From Ga0077530 sp046293075 (lineage in GTDB: Bacteria; Pseudomonadota; Alphaproteobacteria; Rhizobiales; Hyphomicrobiaceae): a stretch of 64,000 bases of DNA. How positions within the stretch are numbered: position 1 is the stretch's first letter; the number at the start of each line of letters is the position of its first letter. A model generated the notes under the pieces. That model was not told the DNA's origin. It saw only the letters and a list, made by a program, of their open reading frames with translations, and searched no databases. Location of the stretch: positions 1-64,000 of the forward strand of contig JBKBPL010000008.1 in the NCBI GenBank assembly GCA_046293075.1, given 5' to 3'. Of this stretch, positions 62,651-64,000 are shown piece by piece. Made by a program: the position numbers and the translations under genes.

Positions 62651-63106
62651 CTACTTGGCCGGCTGGCAACGCACAGCGTCGTGAGCAAGGAAGTTCATGT
62701 TTTCGACGAGGACCTGTGCAATCATCGGGCGACCAATGCGCGCGTTTGCCTTCGCGACGATCCGCCCGATCAGCTTGTCAACCTCGACGATCTTGAGCGC
62801 CGAGAAATCGAGCTCCTCCTCCTCATAAACCGACATGAATATTGCCTCGCTGACGTAGAGGATCAGGGCATCCTTGTCCTTGCGGACCTCGCTTGCAGGC
62901 GCCGAGAAAGCGTAGCGCCCGATCACGTAGCCTTGGATCTTGCCGGCACGCACGACCGGCACCGAGACCGGGTCGATCTTCACGACTTCAGTCTTCTCGG
63001 CAGGTTCCTCTGCAGCCGGTGTTCCCTTGGGAAGCTGCATCGCGGCATAGCTGCCGCCGAGCGTCGCGAGCATTACGACAAGGCCAAGAAGCAGCATCCT
63101 CACCAT
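62651..63106 (-). CDS. Single-pass membrane protein, FliL-like topology
   Basis: The 151-residue protein has one N-terminal membrane helix (residues 3-22), a Pro/Glu-rich linker, and a periplasmic domain of about 110 residues. The order is V-S-V-P-V-V-R-A-G-K-I-Q-G-Y-V-I-G-R-Y, then L-I-L-Y-V-S-E-A-I-F, then K-L-I-G-R-I-V-A-K-A-N-A-R-I-G-R. This resembles FliL-type flagellar basal-body-associated proteins in layout, though similarity is weak. Its start overlaps the end of the FlgN-like gene, so it is coupled to it. Confidence 0.55.
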   Translation of the reverse strand: MVRMLLLGLVVMLATLGGSYAAMQLPKGTPAAEEPAEKTEVVKIDPVSVPVVRAGKIQGYVIGRYAFSAPASEVRKDKDALILYVSEAIFMSVYEEEELDFSALKIVEVDKLIGRIVAKANARIGRPMIAQVLVENMNFLAHDAVRCQPAK

Positions 63107-63531
63107 GGCCGCGGCCCACGTTTTGCAATCTCGCTCGAATAGGTGCCGTCAGCCGTAGACTGCTCTATGGCCTCACCGATGAGCGAGGAGATCTCATAGA
63201 CGGCGTCCATATGCCGGCGCAGCAGGCGCTCGTTGGCTGCAAGCTCGCCGGCAAGTGTCGCAAGCCGCTGGCGCACACGCTCGCTCGGCACCTTGCCCTC
63301 AGCCACCTTCATGAGCTTGCCAAGCTCCAGCGCGAGATGGCTTTTTCGCGCGACCAAGGCACTGAAGTCTGCACCCTCGGGATGTGCGATCAGCGACTTC
63401 TCCTCCTTCACGACCTCGCTGATCAGATCGGCGAGATGCAGGATCGCCTCCATCAGCCGGGCGCTCTCGAGGGCCGCTGGGTCGGAGGCCGCCGACGGGA
63501 TGATCCTCTGCTCCTGTTCGCGCGCGTGCAT
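63100..63531 (-). CDS. flgN: FlgN-like flagellar export chaperone
   Basis: This 143-residue, almost entirely helical protein matches the FlgN layout: a long N-terminal coiled coil (about 20-70, with L-I-S-E-V-V-K-E-E-K-S-L-I), a turn at A-L-V-A-R-K-S-H-L-A-L-E-L-G-K-L, and a second helix pair. FlgN proteins chaperone the hook-associated proteins FlgK and FlgL to the flagellar export gate. The start codon overlaps the stop of the rod-binding gene (TGATG). Assignment rests on shape and on the neighbouring rod-binding gene. Confidence 0.65.
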   Translation of the reverse strand: MHAREQEQRIIPSAASDPAALESARLMEAILHLADLISEVVKEEKSLIAHPEGADFSALVARKSHLALELGKLMKVAEGKVPSERVRQRLATLAGELAANERLLRRHMDAVYEISSLIGEAIEQSTADGTYSSEIAKRGPRPW

Positions 63532-64000
63532 CAGCGTGCCTCTCCACTTGGTTCAGTCTTGCGTTCCACGGGCTGCGTCTTCGAATCAGCCGGAGCCACG
63601 GCCTCGTCGGGCAACAGCTTCAGCCGGCCGCTCGCGGCGATCTGGTCGGCCAGCTTCTCAGCCAGAAGCGACTGCCAGAGCTTGCCGGCCGAGCCCGTAC
63701 CAAAGAGTTGCGTATTCTCTTTCGGCAGCATCGAACCGATGAACACCTGCAGCGCGAAGGCCTCGAACGACCTGCGCGCCTTGCTGGCGTTCCTGGCCTT
63801 GAAATCCTCGGCACCCGGCGCGGTCTGCGGATCTCGAGCGGCCGGGGCCTGTTCTGCCGCTGCCTTGTGGATCACCGTCTCGAAAGGCGCGATCTCGCCG
63901 ACCCGCGTCACGGTCGTGACAAATCCCGTGGCGCCCGCCGGTGCCGCAAGGCCGGACGCTCCGCTGCCGCCCGCACCGACGAGCCGCACGATCCCCTGCA
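63531..64000 (-). CDS. flgJ: Flagellar rod-binding protein, FlgJ N-terminal domain type (5' end possibly outside the window)
   Basis: The C-terminal part shows the rod-binding domain: S-F-E-A-F-A-L-Q-V-F-I-G-S-M-L-P, T-Q-L-F-G-T-G-S-A-G-K-L-W-Q-S-L-L-A-E-K-L-A-D-Q-I-A. This domain caps rod assembly in the periplasm. The muramidase domain of enterobacterial FlgJ is absent, as in most alphaproteobacteria. A GTG at 63989 could start it, but the frame continues open to the window edge, so the true start may lie outside. It is the first visible gene of the motility operon. Confidence 0.75.
   Translation of the reverse strand, partial: QGIVRLVGAGGSGASGLAAPAGATGFVTTVTRVGEIAPFETVIHKAAAEQAPAARDPQTAPGAEDFKARNASKARRSFEAFALQVFIGSMLPKENTQLFGTGSAGKLWQSLLAEKLADQIAASGRLKLLPDEAVAPADSKTQPVERKTEPSGEAR

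Overview
The window reads as chromosome of a high-GC alphaproteobacterium, most likely of the order Hyphomicrobiales (Rhizobiales). The reasons are the gene order nuoG-nuoN, birA, RNase J; the split flagellar rod-binding/FlgN-type genes; a long methylsuccinyl-CoA dehydrogenase typical of the ethylmalonyl-CoA pathway; plant-like class glutamate-cysteine ligase; and uniformly GC-rich codon use. No phage, transposon, integrase, CRISPR array or rRNA operon was seen. One tRNA gene, tRNA-Gly(TCC), is present.

Layout. 1-3.6 kb: a small secreted protein with a mirror-symmetric six-cysteine pattern, an AidB-type acyl-CoA dehydrogenase, a MarR regulator and SufE. 3.6-6.2 kb (minus): a tight operon of two SAM-methyltransferase-fold proteins and a PLP trans-sulfuration enzyme. 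6.2-9.7 kb: a CAP-domain protein, a beta-carbonic anhydrase and a divergent protein with two AAA+ modules. 9.8-22.2 kb (minus): complex I genes nuoG,H,I,J,(78-aa ORF),K,L,M,N followed by birA and RNase J; nuoA-F are not upstream. 22.4-25.8 kb (minus): FAH-family hydrolase, Old Yellow Enzyme and an unpartnered RND-type adaptor lipoprotein. 26-31.7 kb: YrbL-like kinase fold, YbdK-type carboxylate-amine ligase, DM13 protein, cytochrome P450 and methylsuccinyl-CoA dehydrogenase.

31.8-41.6 kb: a secreted protein with a lysozyme-like motif, a small membrane protein, three MFS transporters with a YdhR-like protein, SelO and UvrC. 41.6-45.4 kb: a periplasmic-binding-protein/FecCD/ATPase uptake operon of the cobalamin/iron-chelate type and a patatin lipase. 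45.5-51.7 kb: an orphan branched-chain-type binding protein, an Mrp Fe-S ATPase fused to DUF971, a tandem DUF2750-like protein, the propionyl-CoA carboxylase beta subunit, a DUF4260 membrane protein and a 77-aa ORF. 51.8-54.4 kb: tRNA-Gly, then an unrecognised membrane protein with eight helical repeats of about 32 residues and an 80-aa ORF. 54.5-59.6 kb: gshA, ahcY with a palindromic operator, a lipoprotein and an acrylyl-CoA reductase. 59.6-64 kb: a polytopic membrane protein, a GH24 lysozyme, small ORFs, and a minus-strand motility operon (rod-binding protein, FlgN-like, FliL-like, GIY-YIG-like) cut by the window edge.

How the genes fit together. Methylsuccinyl-CoA dehydrogenase, propionyl-CoA carboxylase beta and acrylyl-CoA reductase point to C2/C3 acyl-CoA assimilation through the ethylmalonyl-CoA route. 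SufE and the Mrp ATPase serve Fe-S cluster assembly, which complex I needs. The trans-sulfuration operon, ahcY, gshA and ybdK belong to sulfur-amino-acid, SAM and thiol metabolism. The least described items are the symmetric cysteine protein, the repeat membrane protein beside the tRNA, the double AAA+ protein, the small ORF inserted in the nuo operon, and the GIY-YIG-like gene ending the motility operon. All functions are assigned by reading motifs, without database searches.
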